From assembly GCF_002115785.1 (NCBI RefSeq), contig NZ_JFJY01000001.1, positions 744,001 through 808,000 on the forward strand: DNA of 64,000 nucleotides, read 5' to 3'. The translations under genes were made by a program, and so were the position numbers. The DNA is from Thalassospira sp. MCCC 1A03138 (GTDB lineage: Bacteria; Pseudomonadota; Alphaproteobacteria; Rhodospirillales; Thalassospiraceae). The notes under the pieces were generated by a model, which was given only the letters and a program-made list of their open reading frames with translations, made no database searches and was not told the origin of the DNA. Position 1 is the stretch's first letter. Every line of letters begins with the position of its first letter. Shown one piece after another: positions 26,858-35,400 of this stretch.

Positions 26858-27367
26858 GTGCTTTTTGCCAGATTATACGCGTTCATTATCGCAATGTGTC
26901 GCATCGCAACGGGGGCTGCCTTCAGCATCTTGATGTGCACGGTTCTGATACAGGTCTTTTCGCGCACCTTCATGCCCAGCTCTCCGGTCTGGACAGAAGA
27001 ACTAACGCGCTATGCCCTGCTATTTCTCGCCGCTTTCGGTGTTGGCCTCTCGTTCCGCAATGGTGAATTGGTCAATGTTGATATCGTATGCGAAATGCTA
27101 CCCCTGCGCATACAGCGGGCGCTCATGTTCGTTTCAGCCGCACTAACCACTGGCTTCTGCCTGATTCTGGTATCCCCCGCATGGAGGTTCGTTTCCATCG
27201 GTGTCATGCAAACCTCGCCTGCACTCGGGGTCCGCATGGACTTTATTCACGCGACGGTATTCATCCTTCTCGTGCTGCTTAGCCTTTTCGCAACCTTGCG
27301 TATGATCCGTGTTATCGCCGGTGTATCTGACGGAAAACCCGAAGACACGACAAAGGACTTCCCATGA
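26858..27367 (+). CDS. dctQ: TRAP transporter small permease (DctQ family)
   Basis: The 169-residue protein has four hydrophobic segments and the DctQ pattern VWTEELTRYALLFLAAFGVG, followed by a NGELVNVDI stretch. It works with DctM in the inner membrane for sodium-driven uptake. GTG at 26858 is preceded by GACGGGGAA. It overlaps dctM by four bases. Confidence 0.92.
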   Translation: MLFARLYAFIIAMCRIATGAAFSILMCTVLIQVFSRTFMPSSPVWTEELTRYALLFLAAFGVGLSFRNGELVNVDIVCEMLPLRIQRALMFVSAALTTGFCLILVSPAWRFVSIGVMQTSPALGVRMDFIHATVFILLVLLSLFATLRMIRVIAGVSDGKPEDTTKDFP

Positions 27368-28638
27368 GCCTTGCAATCTTACTTGGCGTTTTCGCCCTTG
27401 GCCTTGTTATCGGGCTTCCCGTTGCCGTTACTTTGGGCCTGTCTTCGCTTTGTTATCTGCTCATTGAAGGCATTCCGCTCGTCGTCATCCCGCAAAAAAT
27501 GTTCGCGGGAATGGACGTCTTTGTTCTTCTTTGCATTCCTGGCTTCATCCTTGCCGGGAACCTGATGAATGGGGGCGGCATCACGCCGCGCATCGTCCGG
27601 TTCGCTAATGCAATGGTAGGCTGGATGCGCGGTGGGCTGGGCCTTACCAACGTTACCGGCTCCATGCTGTTTGGTGGCATTTCTGGCACTGCGGTTGCCG
27701 ATGCTGCTTCCATCGGGGGCATGATGATTCCCGGCATGGTGCGCGCCGGTTATACCCCTGCCTTTTCTGCGGCGGTGACCGCGGCCTCATCTACGGTTGG
27801 CCCGATCATCCCGCCAAGCATGCCAATGATCATCGTCGGCGCACTTTCAGGTATCTCTGTTGGCAAAATGTTCATCGCCGGGGCCATCCCGGGTATCCTG
27901 ATGGGCATTGCCATGATGATTACCTGCTACATCATCGCTGTTCGTCGCAAATTCCCCCACCAGCCATGGCAGGGCTTTGGCGAACTGCTTCGCTCCTTCA
28001 TGGGGGCCTTCTGGGCTCTTGCCATGACGGCACTGATCGTTGGTGGCCTGCTAAGCGGCATAGTCACGCCTACAGAAACCGCCGTCATCGCAAGCCTCTA
28101 TGCCCTGATTGTTGGCTGCTTCATTTATCGTGAACTGCCACTGCGCAAGGTTCCAAAAATCATTGTCGATAGTGCCATCACCGCGGCGGCCATTCTGGCC
28201 CTTGTCGGTTTGGCCAACGTGTTTGGCTGGATTTTGGTTTCTGAACGCATTCCCCAGATGATCTCGAATGCGGTCTTGTCCGTGACAGACAATAAATATG
28301 TCGTCATTCTACTGATCAATCTGGTGCTGCTTGTCGTCGGCATGTTCATGGAAACCATCGCAGCCCTGATCATCCTGTTTGTGCCGCTTCTGACACTGGC
28401 GACCAATGTCGGCGTTGATCCGATCCACTTTGCCGTGTTCGCAGTTCTCAACCTGATGATTGGTCTGACAACACCGCCGGTCGGGATTTGCATATTTATC
28501 TGCGCAAACATTGCCAAGGCGCCGGTCACCACGGTGATCCGGGCCCTGATGCCGTTCCTTCTGACCAACATCTTGATCCTGTTTCTTGTTTCCTATATCC
28601 CGGCGCTGTCAACTTGGCTGCCGTCCCTGATGGAGTAA
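27364..28638 (+). CDS. dctM: TRAP transporter large permease (DctM family)
   Basis: The 424-residue protein has about 12 helices and DctM signatures: GGISGTAVADAASIGGMMIP, IIPPSMPMIIVGALSGISVG, GIVTPTETAVIASLYAL and GLTTPPVGICIFI. It is the transport subunit of the TRAP importer. It is followed 3 bases later by a zinc-dependent dehydrogenase gene in the same operon. Confidence 0.95.
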   Translation: MSLAILLGVFALGLVIGLPVAVTLGLSSLCYLLIEGIPLVVIPQKMFAGMDVFVLLCIPGFILAGNLMNGGGITPRIVRFANAMVGWMRGGLGLTNVTGSMLFGGISGTAVADAASIGGMMIPGMVRAGYTPAFSAAVTAASSTVGPIIPPSMPMIIVGALSGISVGKMFIAGAIPGILMGIAMMITCYIIAVRRKFPHQPWQGFGELLRSFMGAFWALAMTALIVGGLLSGIVTPTETAVIASLYALIVGCFIYRELPLRKVPKIIVDSAITAAAILALVGLANVFGWILVSERIPQMISNAVLSVTDNKYVVILLINLVLLVVGMFMETIAALIILFVPLLTLATNVGVDPIHFAVFAVLNLMIGLTTPPVGICIFICANIAKAPVTTVIRALMPFLLTNILILFLVSYIPALSTWLPSLME

Positions 28639-28641
28639 TCT

Positions 28642-29685
28642 ATGCAAACACGTGTTTGCCGTCTGTATGGCCAAGACGATCTGCGGATCGAAACTGAAAA
28701 CGCCCCTGCTCCCGCCCATGACGAAGTTCTTATCCGCGTCGGTGCCGGCGGTGTATGCGGTTCGGATATGCATTATTATTTCGAAGGCGGAATCGGCCAG
28801 ATCCGAGTGCGCGAACCGATCATTCTGGGCCACGAAGCCGCTGGGACGATTGTTGCACTTGGCCCCGATGTTACCGGGCTTGCAATCGGACAAAAGGTAG
28901 CGATCAATCCAAGTCACCCATGCGGTACGTGCAGCTATTGCCAGAAAAACCTGCAGCAGCATTGCCTGAACATGAAGTTCTTTGGCTCTGCAATGCCAAT
29001 GCCCCATATTCAGGGAGCATTCCGTGATCTGGTAAATGTCCGGCTAGGCCAGTGCTTTGCGATCAGCGATCAAACAGATATCGGCCATGCCGCCTGTGCA
29101 GAACCACTGGCAGTCTGTCTGCATGCCGTAGCACGTGCTGGTGACCTTTCGGGGAAAAAGGTTCTGATTACCGGGGCCGGCCCGATTGGAAGCCTTTGTG
29201 CCGCCGCAGCCAAACGTGCGGGGGCCAGTGAAATTGTTATTACCGATTTGCAGGATTTCGCGCTGAATGTTGCGCAGCAAATGGGTGCAACCCGCACCAT
29301 CAATATCGCCAATGCCGCAGACGACCTGAAAGCCTATGAACAGGACAAAGGTCTGTTTGACGTTTGCTTGGAATGTTCGGCAGCCCCGGCGGCATTACGT
29401 TCTGCAATCAGTGTTTTGCGGCCGCAGGGTATTCTCGTGCAGGTTGGGGTTGCAGGTGAGATCCCTGTCCCCTTCAACCCGCTGGTCGCCAAGGAAATCA
29501 CAATCACCGGAACTTTCCGGTTCCACGCGGAATTTGCAGATGCTGTGCGCTTGATTGATAGCGGCGACATTGATGTAACCCCAATCATCACCCAAACCTT
29601 CGCGCTTGAAGCAGCACAAGAAGCATTTGACGTCGCACGTGATCGAAGCAAATCGGTGAAGGTTCAATTGTCTTTCGCCAATTGA
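28642..29685 (+). CDS. Zinc-dependent dehydrogenase, L-idonate/L-gulonate 5-dehydrogenase type
   Basis: The 347-residue MDR-type enzyme has catalytic zinc ligands in GVCGSDMHYY and GHEAAG, a structural zinc lobe CGTCSYCQKNLQQHC, and the nucleotide-binding GAGPIGSLCAAAA. It is most like L-idonate 5-dehydrogenase, which oxidises a C5 hydroxyl of an aldonate to a keto-acid. In context, oxidation of L-gulonate would give D-fructuronate, the substrate of the UxuB enzyme; L-idonate would give 5-ketogluconate, which nothing nearby uses. L-gulonate 5-dehydrogenase is therefore favoured by context, while sequence alone favours the idonate label. Confidence 0.9.
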   Translation: MQTRVCRLYGQDDLRIETENAPAPAHDEVLIRVGAGGVCGSDMHYYFEGGIGQIRVREPIILGHEAAGTIVALGPDVTGLAIGQKVAINPSHPCGTCSYCQKNLQQHCLNMKFFGSAMPMPHIQGAFRDLVNVRLGQCFAISDQTDIGHAACAEPLAVCLHAVARAGDLSGKKVLITGAGPIGSLCAAAAKRAGASEIVITDLQDFALNVAQQMGATRTINIANAADDLKAYEQDKGLFDVCLECSAAPAALRSAISVLRPQGILVQVGVAGEIPVPFNPLVAKEITITGTFRFHAEFADAVRLIDSGDIDVTPIITQTFALEAAQEAFDVARDRSKSVKVQLSFAN

Positions 29686-29707
29686 GCATACCTGTTCAGG
29701 CATCAAA

Positions 29708-29738
29708 AAGGCTGTGGCAGCATATGTGCTACAGTCTT
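29708..29738 (+). terminator. Terminator of the TRAP/dehydrogenase operon
   Basis: A 12-base stem with two G-U pairs (AAGGCTGTGGCA with TGCTACAGTCTT) closes a 7-base loop and begins 23 bases after the dehydrogenase stop. A T-rich TGTGTTTA follows and an A-run precedes, so it may also work on the other strand. Confidence 0.65.
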
Positions 29739-29809
29739 TGTGTTTACGAAGAGGGAACCCTTTCGCACACATTTTCATATGGCGAGAGGTCAGACCAGCC
29801 GTCATAATT

Positions 29810-30097
29810 CTAGCGCGAAAGCTCGTACAAAACCGCCCGGTTAATGATGCGCAGTTTCGGTTCGGCGGCAATTTCGCCTGTTGCCTCTAGCTTACGGAGC
29901 GAGCGCGAGAATGTTTCTGGCGTAATGACAATGCGGCTTACGATATGACGTTTTTCAGGAAAGTTCGTCTCGTCCTCGCCATCCAGATTCTCGCCACTGC
30001 GTTCTTCGAAATCAATCAGGAAAGACGTAATTCTCTGGATCAGTTTGGTGTGGCGAATTTTGAAAATTTCTTCGAGGAAGAATCGTTCCCACCGCAA
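29810..30097 (-). pseudogene. C-terminal fragment of a Crp/Fnr-family regulator
   Basis: The frame encodes only the end of a Crp/Fnr protein: a helix like KLIQRITSFLIDFEERSG, then the HTH region IVSRIVITPETFSRSLRKLE and a closing RAVLYELSR. The cyclic-nucleotide-binding domain and dimer helix are missing. No proper start or ribosome site is visible, and the upstream sequence belongs to an integrase remnant. It is a broken gene, probably left by a deletion fusing two genes. An intact HTH could still fold if translated, but no evidence suggests expression. Confidence 0.75.
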
Positions 30098-30098
30098 C

Positions 30099-30386
30099 CT
30101 AGATCCGATTGAGCAGATGATTGAACTGAATCGTCGGTAAGACTGTTTGCGATGGGATCATCAACATCAGACGCTTGATTAGTGTTCGCCGCATTGTCAA
30201 AGCGTTGCTGAATTTCAGTGATGATTGGTAGGGCACGGCTTTTTGCCTATCTGATGTTACGAGTTTCGAGACTTTTGGTGAATTCGAAAAACCGTCAAAA
30301 AACGGTTGAAGCGAATTCGGAATGCGACAACGCACGTTATAAACGCCAGTTTGGGGACTTCTTTTAAGATAAGTCAAAGTACGCAT
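30099..30386 (-). pseudogene. Degraded N-terminal fragment of a tyrosine integrase
   Basis: The first 30 residues (YLKRSPQTGVYNVRCRIP, NSLQPFF) resemble the N-terminal domain of DUF6538-type phage/island integrases. Near 30235-30240 an A-run marks a likely one-base shift: before it the frame reads TSDRQKA, while the neighbouring frame after it reads SRALPIITEIQQRFDNAAN, a typical integrase linker. The core-binding and catalytic domains are absent. It lies about 110 bases beyond the 3' end of tRNA-Leu and points the same way, as integrases of tRNA-targeted islands do. It is a remnant, not a working gene. Confidence 0.7.
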
Positions 30387-30495
30387 GAAAACCTCTGGTG
30401 TACCACCTCTTGTGTATCACCCGGCTATCGAGAAGATTTTGCGTGTTATGATGACTTATAAAAATCAACGACTTATCGTTAATTTTACAGGTCGA

Positions 30496-30581
30496 TGGTG
30501 CCCCCGGGGAGAATCGAACTCCCACTCTCAAAGAGAAACAGATTTTGAGTCTGCCGCGTCTACCAATTCCGCCACAGGGGC
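30496..30581 (-). tRNA. tRNA-Leu (anticodon CAA)
   Basis: The 86-base gene on the minus strand starts GCCCCTG and ends in an encoded CCA. Its acceptor arms pair, with one G-U. The anticodon loop is CTCAAAA, giving CAA; a long variable arm (class II) and a T-arm with GTTCGATTC are present. The downstream 3' flank carries an integrase remnant, as expected for a tRNA used as an attachment site. Confidence 0.97.
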
Positions 30582-30803
30582 CGGCACATATGGGTGCGTT
30601 GCGCACCCGCCATCGTGGGGGCGGATAATAGCTGTAATTTTCGTCCGGTCAATGGGGCTTTGCGCAAAAATTGCGTTGTCAACTGGATGGGGCTTTCTGC
30701 GGGAAAAGGTCATTGCGGCAAAAGGCCAAATGCGGTTACATCACCCCCATATCGGCCACCGCGCCGCATTGTTTTTATCGTCTTAACCGCAAAGGGCGTT
30801 TCC

Positions 30804-31391
30804 GTGCTGCGCAGCCTTTATGACTGGACCCTTGGACTGGCCGCCCATCGTCACGCTGCCATTGCGCTTTTCATTGTCGCCTTTGTGGAAAGTTCGATTT
30901 TTCCAATCCCGCCCGATGTCCTGCTGATTCCCATGATAATCGCGGCACCAACCAAAGCATGGCGTTATGCCTTGGTCTGCCTTGTCGGGTCTGTTCTGGG
31001 CGGCATTACTGGCTATGGCATCGGCTACTTCCTTTTTGAAAGCATGGGCCAACCGGTATTGCAGCTTTACGGCTATAGCGCCAAGTTCGACGTATTCCGC
31101 GATTATTATAACGAATGGGGTGCCTGGGCAGTATTCATCGCCGGGATAAGCCCGTTCCCCTACAAGGTCATTACCATCCTGTCGGGTGTGACAGCACTTG
31201 ATCCGACAATATTCATGGTTGCATCAGTTCTGGCGCGCGGTTTGCGCTTCTTCATTATTGCAGCCCTGATCTGGAAGTTTGGCCCGGTCATTCGCGACTT
31301 TATCGAAAGGCGGCTTGGCCTCGTTTTTACCATATTTGTCGTGGTTCTTGTCGGTGGATTTGCCGCCATCAAACTGATCCCGCACGGTTAA
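30804..31391 (+). CDS. DedA/YqaA-family membrane protein
   Basis: The 195-residue protein has four to five helices and family sequences FIVAFVESSIFPIPPDVLL, GGITGYGIGYF and AGISPFPYKVITILSGV, matching the YqaA branch of the DedA/SNARE-associated superfamily. These inner-membrane proteins are linked to lipid carrier recycling and membrane homeostasis. The start is taken at GTG 30804 after AAAGGG; the open frame extends further but into the tRNA flank. It is 14 bases ahead of dsbB and probably cotranscribed. Confidence 0.85.
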   Translation: MLRSLYDWTLGLAAHRHAAIALFIVAFVESSIFPIPPDVLLIPMIIAAPTKAWRYALVCLVGSVLGGITGYGIGYFLFESMGQPVLQLYGYSAKFDVFRDYYNEWGAWAVFIAGISPFPYKVITILSGVTALDPTIFMVASVLARGLRFFIIAALIWKFGPVIRDFIERRLGLVFTIFVVVLVGGFAAIKLIPHG

Positions 31392-31405
31392 TACGGAAAA
31401 ACCCG

Positions 31406-31912
31406 ATGATCAAATTGCTCCGCGCACATTATGCCCCGGCCCTGCCACCTGTTGCCCTTTTCCTGATTTCTACCGGAAGCCTCGGCTTTGCCTTCTATGC
31501 GCAGTATGTGCAGAAGCTTTTGCCCTGTGTGTTATGCCTTTATCAACGCGTACCTTTTTATGTTGCCGGTGGCCTTGCCATTCTTGCCCTTTTGTTGCTG
31601 CGCATACCGGGTGCTTCGCGGGTTCTTGTTTATCTATGCGGTGTTGCCTTTGCCATTGGTACCGGGATTGCGATCTATCATGTCGGCGTTCAGGAACTCT
31701 GGTGGGAAGGCCCGGCCATGTGTGGCGGCCTTACCAGCGGTGCGGCATCGGTCGCCGACCTGAAAGCGCAACTGATGGCCCAGCCGATTGTCCGCTGTGA
31801 CAAGATCGACTGGGCCTTGTTTGGCATCACTATGCCAACGGTCAATGTCTTCTTCTCGGCCGCGCTGACGATCCTTTGCCTGATCGCCCCATCACGGTGG
31901 ATGAAACGCTAG
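31406..31912 (+). CDS. dsbB: Disulfide bond formation protein B
   Basis: The 168-residue protein has four helices and the quinone-linked redox pair C41-V-L-C44 (PCVLCLYQRVPFY). A second periplasmic pair is formed by cysteines in MCGG and VRCDKIDW. It re-oxidises DsbA and passes electrons to quinones. A strong terminator follows. Confidence 0.93.
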   Translation: MIKLLRAHYAPALPPVALFLISTGSLGFAFYAQYVQKLLPCVLCLYQRVPFYVAGGLAILALLLLRIPGASRVLVYLCGVAFAIGTGIAIYHVGVQELWWEGPAMCGGLTSGAASVADLKAQLMAQPIVRCDKIDWALFGITMPTVNVFFSAALTILCLIAPSRWMKR

Positions 31913-31939
31913 AACGATCAAAATCAAACCCGAAATCCG

Positions 31940-31972
31940 GCCTGCCAGACGCTTTGCTGGCAGGCTTTTTTT
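31940..31972 (+). terminator. Rho-independent terminator after dsbB
   Basis: A 9-base perfect stem (GCCTGCCAG / CTGGCAGGC) with an 8-base loop is followed by seven T residues, 28 bases after the dsbB stop. Confidence 0.92.
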
Positions 31973-32031
31973 GCGAAAAAAACACCAGATTGCGGACACG
32001 AGATACTCTTTTTCCTTCCGTTAAATAATAA

Positions 32032-32070
32032 TGCGAATTATTCTTGTTTGCATGAAATTCTTCTTATAAT
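32032..32070 (+). promoter_or_regulatory. Fur-like box and promoter of the araC-type gene
   Basis: TGCGAATTATTCTTG (32032-32046) has the 7-1-7 symmetry of alphaproteobacterial Fur sites, with a good left half and a partly matching right half. AATAAT/ATTATT arms surround it. A perfect TATAAT (32065-32070) lies downstream, and TTCTTG at 32041 could be the -35 box with 18-base spacing. Fur would then cover the -35 box. The start codon is about 90 bases further on. Confidence 0.6.
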
Positions 32071-32162
32071 ATCCGCAACCTTAAGGAATACCGAACCAGA
32101 TAGGTCTGCGCTGATCGAGCACGACCGAAGAGCAAATATACCCAGCGAGGATATAGGCCGGA

Positions 32163-33065
32163 ATGCCAGACCAGACATTCCATCCCCATATGACAACCAA
32201 GATCGAAGGAATCACATTCCTAGAAGAACTTCGTTTCAGACGCTGGAACACAGGGATTACCGATCTATGGCATGTGCAATGTGCAGAAACCTCGGGTGGT
32301 AGTTATGTCTCGGAAGCGCCGCGACTGGTTGCCATTCTGGAATGCGCCGGGGATGCACAATTTTGCATTCGCGCGAGCAAAAACCATACCGGTGAAGGTC
32401 GCGGTGATCAGGGGTGCCTGTTCTATATTCCGGCCGGCATGCATGTCACCTCCGAGGTACAGGGCTCATGCCGCCTGCGCCATCTTGACATCCATCTTGA
32501 TACACAGCGGCTTGAACAATGTCTTGGCTACAAGGCAGATCCCAGCGTCCTCGAAATGCCGCGGATCGGCTTTTATGATCAGCGCATCAATGCGCTTGTG
32601 CGCATGATTGCCGACGACATCGCAACCGATAGCCCATCACCGGCGCTCTATGGTGAAGGACTTTTGACCGCACTGACCAGCGCCCTTCTGGCACCGATGC
32701 CAGAAACCGATACGACACGCAAACGCGGCAGGCTCGCCCCGTTCCAGCTACGCAGGACTGTCGATTATATTGAACAAAATTGCGGTCGCGTTATTCGCTT
32801 GGATGAATTAGCCGAACTTGCAGGACTGTCTCAATCTTATTTCTGCTCGGCTTTTCGCGAGAGTACAGGCATGCCGCCCCACCAGTGGCAGATGAAAGCC
32901 AGAATAGAACGTGCCAAAACCATGCTGCGTAAATGCGATACTCCGTTGGCATCCATCGCAACCCAAATCGGCTTTGCAGATCAGGCCCATCTCACACGGG
33001 TATTCCGCCGAATCACAGGCACCACACCCGGCGCATGGCGCCGTGAACAGGCTATCGTAAATTAA
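32163..33065 (+). CDS. AraC-family regulator of siderophore uptake
   Basis: The 300-residue protein has a cupin-like N-terminal sensing domain (GCLFYIPAGMHVTSEVQG) and a C-terminal double helix-turn-helix (LDELAELAGLSQSYFCSAFR and IATQIGFADQAHLTRVFRR). It resembles PchR/AlcR-type activators that sense a ferric siderophore. A GAGG sequence precedes the ATG; a later ATG at 32190 is possible. It lies 102 bases upstream of a TonB-dependent siderophore receptor, its probable target. Confidence 0.92.
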   Translation: MPDQTFHPHMTTKIEGITFLEELRFRRWNTGITDLWHVQCAETSGGSYVSEAPRLVAILECAGDAQFCIRASKNHTGEGRGDQGCLFYIPAGMHVTSEVQGSCRLRHLDIHLDTQRLEQCLGYKADPSVLEMPRIGFYDQRINALVRMIADDIATDSPSPALYGEGLLTALTSALLAPMPETDTTRKRGRLAPFQLRRTVDYIEQNCGRVIRLDELAELAGLSQSYFCSAFRESTGMPPHQWQMKARIERAKTMLRKCDTPLASIATQIGFADQAHLTRVFRRITGTTPGAWRREQAIVN

Positions 33066-33075
33066 ACCAAAAACC

Positions 33076-33104
33076 GTTCAATATAGCCAAATAGGGTTCA
33101 ATAT
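33076..33104 (+). promoter_or_regulatory. Direct repeat upstream of the siderophore receptor (candidate AraC-type operator)
   Basis: GTTCAATAT occurs at 33076-33084 and again at 33096-33104, exactly 20 bases apart, about two helical turns. AraC-family activators usually bind such same-face direct repeats just before the -35 region. Together with the adjacent regulator gene, this is a good candidate operator. A small palindrome GTCAC-AC-GTGAC follows at 33133-33144. Confidence 0.6.
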
Positions 33105-33167
33105 TTCTCCTTTCGCTGCGTGCTATCGGGACGTCACACGTGACAACTGACGCAGGGAACAGACCCA

Positions 33168-35315
33168 ATGAAGTCCTTCAGAGACAAGAACTTAAGAACC
33201 GCCCTTCTTGGCAGTGTTGCAATGATTTTCGCAACATCACCAATGCAGGCTTTCGCACAACAGGCCGAAGACGAAATCCTTGTTGATCCCATCGTGATCG
33301 AAGCCGACCAACAAAGTGAAACAGCAACGTCACCTGTTAAGGGATATGTTGCAAAGCAAAGCGCAACAGCAACCAAAACCGGTACCGCGATCTCGGAAAC
33401 GCCCCGCGCCATATCGGTCGTCTCAAAAAAAGAGATCGAAACACGCCAAGCCCAGACCGTTATGGATGCCCTTAAATATTCGCCGGGCATTCAACCGGAT
33501 TTGTATGGTTACGACACCCGCTATGACTGGTTCAAAGTCCGGGGCTTCGCCCAACAGGACATAGGCCTTTACCGCGATGGTATGCAGCTTCGCTCATCGG
33601 GTTATGCGTCATTCAAGCAAGAGGCATATGGGGCAGAACGCATTGAACTCCTGCGTGGCCCGACATCGGTTCTTTATGGTCAGAATGCACCGGGCGGTAT
33701 CGTCAACGTCGTTTCCAAGCGCCCTCATGCAGACATGCTGAACGAAGTAGAAATGCAAACCGGCAGCTTCGATCACAAACAAGGGGCCTTTGACATCGGC
33801 AACAAGCTGGTTGAAGACGGAAGCGTTCTTTACCGCGTTACAGGCCTCGTCAAAGATTCCGGCACCCAGACCGATATGGTCGACGACAAAAGGATTTATC
33901 TTGCGCCATCACTGAAATGGGAAAATGACGACACTTCCTTGACCCTTCTCACCCATTATCAGGAAGACGATACCGGCTCGGCAAACAACTGGCTGCCCGC
34001 CGTCGGAACAATATTTAGCGCCCCCAATGGTGCAATTCCAGTTGATGTCTTTACCGGGGAACCGGCGCTTGAGGGCTACAAGCGCATTCAGTATTCACTC
34101 GGTTACGAGCTCAGCCATGACTTCACGAATGATCTTACATTCCGCCAAAACGCGCGATATGCCTTTGTTGATGTCGATTACAAAACAATCTACGGAAACG
34201 GCTGGGCAAATGTAAATGCTGGCACGCTAAATCGCAGTCTCCTGCGCACCGACCAGAACGCACATGCCATTACAATTGATAACCAGCTGGAAACCCGGTT
34301 TGAAACCGGAACCGTCAATCACACCCTTCTGACCGGGCTGGATTATCAGCATTACATCTATGATCGTTATGCCGCGTTCGGCAGTGCGTCGGCGCTAAAC
34401 GTCTATAACCCGTCCTACGGCGGAACTCTGTCTGCCCTGACGACTTGGTACAATGACGATGTAACGCTTCGCCAGCTAGGTGTTTATGCACAAGATCAGA
34501 TCGAGTTTGATGAACATTGGGTATTGACCCTTGGCGGTCGTCAGGACTGGTCAGACGAGAAAAAATACGACAACGCCAATAACGGCGCAGAGAGCAGCAA
34601 AAACGATCATGCCTTTTCCGGTCAGGCCGGGCTCGTTTACAAAACCGAACTCGGCCTGACGCCATACATCAGCTACTCGGAATCTTTTACCCCCGTCGCA
34701 AGTCAGGGAACGCAAAACTTCGATCCTGAAACAGGTCAACAATACGAAATTGGTGCCAAATACGAACCTGAAAGCTTCGATGGCCTGTTAACCGCTGCCT
34801 TATATGATCTGCGCCGTCAAAATGTCACGACAACCGACCCTGACGATACAGCACGTAAAATCCAGTCAGGCGAGGTCCGCTCGCGCGGTATCGAACTGGA
34901 AGCAACCATTGAGCCTTTTGAAGGGTTGGTTGGCAAAGCTGCATACAGTTTCAACGATGCCGAAGTCACCAAAGACAACGATGGCTATCAGGGCAAAGCC
35001 CCGGTCGGCGTTCCGGAACATACAGCATCTCTTTGGGCTGATTATACGTTACAGTCCGGCACAATGAGTGGCTTTGGGTTCAATGGTGGCGTTCGCTATC
35101 TCGGCAAACAGTACGCTGATCAGTCAAACTCCGTTGAAGTCCCGTCAACCACTCTGTTCGATGCCGGCATCCACTATGAGATTGAAGGCTACCTTCTGGC
35201 ATTGAATGCGACCAACCTGACGGATGAACGTTGGGTCGCAAGTTGCTCGGGAACAAATGCCTGCTACTACGGTCAGGGACGCACGATTCTCGCCACGGTC
35301 AAATATCGCTGGTAG
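33168..35315 (+). CDS. TonB-dependent hydroxamate-type siderophore receptor
   Basis: The 715-residue outer-membrane protein has a signal peptide ending AFAQQ, a TonB-box-like DEILVDPIVIEA, a plug domain (ETPRAISVVSKKEIE, ELLRGPTSVLYGQNAPGG), and a 22-strand barrel ending in ATVKYRW. The late loop ASCSGTNACYYGQGR, with a likely disulphide, is characteristic of ferrichrome/ferrioxamine receptors (FhuA/FoxA type). It should import a ferric hydroxamate, with the AraC-type activator upstream. No ABC or siderophore biosynthesis genes are in this window, so inner-membrane uptake must be encoded elsewhere. Confidence 0.93.
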   Translation: MKSFRDKNLRTALLGSVAMIFATSPMQAFAQQAEDEILVDPIVIEADQQSETATSPVKGYVAKQSATATKTGTAISETPRAISVVSKKEIETRQAQTVMDALKYSPGIQPDLYGYDTRYDWFKVRGFAQQDIGLYRDGMQLRSSGYASFKQEAYGAERIELLRGPTSVLYGQNAPGGIVNVVSKRPHADMLNEVEMQTGSFDHKQGAFDIGNKLVEDGSVLYRVTGLVKDSGTQTDMVDDKRIYLAPSLKWENDDTSLTLLTHYQEDDTGSANNWLPAVGTIFSAPNGAIPVDVFTGEPALEGYKRIQYSLGYELSHDFTNDLTFRQNARYAFVDVDYKTIYGNGWANVNAGTLNRSLLRTDQNAHAITIDNQLETRFETGTVNHTLLTGLDYQHYIYDRYAAFGSASALNVYNPSYGGTLSALTTWYNDDVTLRQLGVYAQDQIEFDEHWVLTLGGRQDWSDEKKYDNANNGAESSKNDHAFSGQAGLVYKTELGLTPYISYSESFTPVASQGTQNFDPETGQQYEIGAKYEPESFDGLLTAALYDLRRQNVTTTDPDDTARKIQSGEVRSRGIELEATIEPFEGLVGKAAYSFNDAEVTKDNDGYQGKAPVGVPEHTASLWADYTLQSGTMSGFGFNGGVRYLGKQYADQSNSVEVPSTTLFDAGIHYEIEGYLLALNATNLTDERWVASCSGTNACYYGQGRTILATVKYRW

Positions 35316-35343
35316 TCAGATTGCGAAAGACTTCGTAAAATAT

Positions 35344-35373
35344 AAAAGCACCGCCGGAAACGACGGTGCTTTT
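35344..35373 (+). terminator. Terminator after the receptor gene
   Basis: AAAAGCACCG pairs with CGGTGCTTTT, with an inner CG/CG pair around a small loop; T-rich ACTTTG follows. It begins 29 bases after the receptor stop codon and before the end of the convergent HNH gene. Confidence 0.85.
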
Positions 35374-35400
35374 ACTTTGTCCACATATACCGAACCCGGA

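Noticed and set aside
29686..30495. Direct repeat of the tRNA-Leu 3' end as a second attachment site
   Set aside because: I looked for another copy of the T-arm/acceptor sequence in the remnant region and found none, so only one end of the former element is visible.
30385..30786. Plus-strand frame of 133 codons crossing the tRNA-Leu gene
   Set aside because: It runs antisense through the tRNA and has no protein-family similarity.
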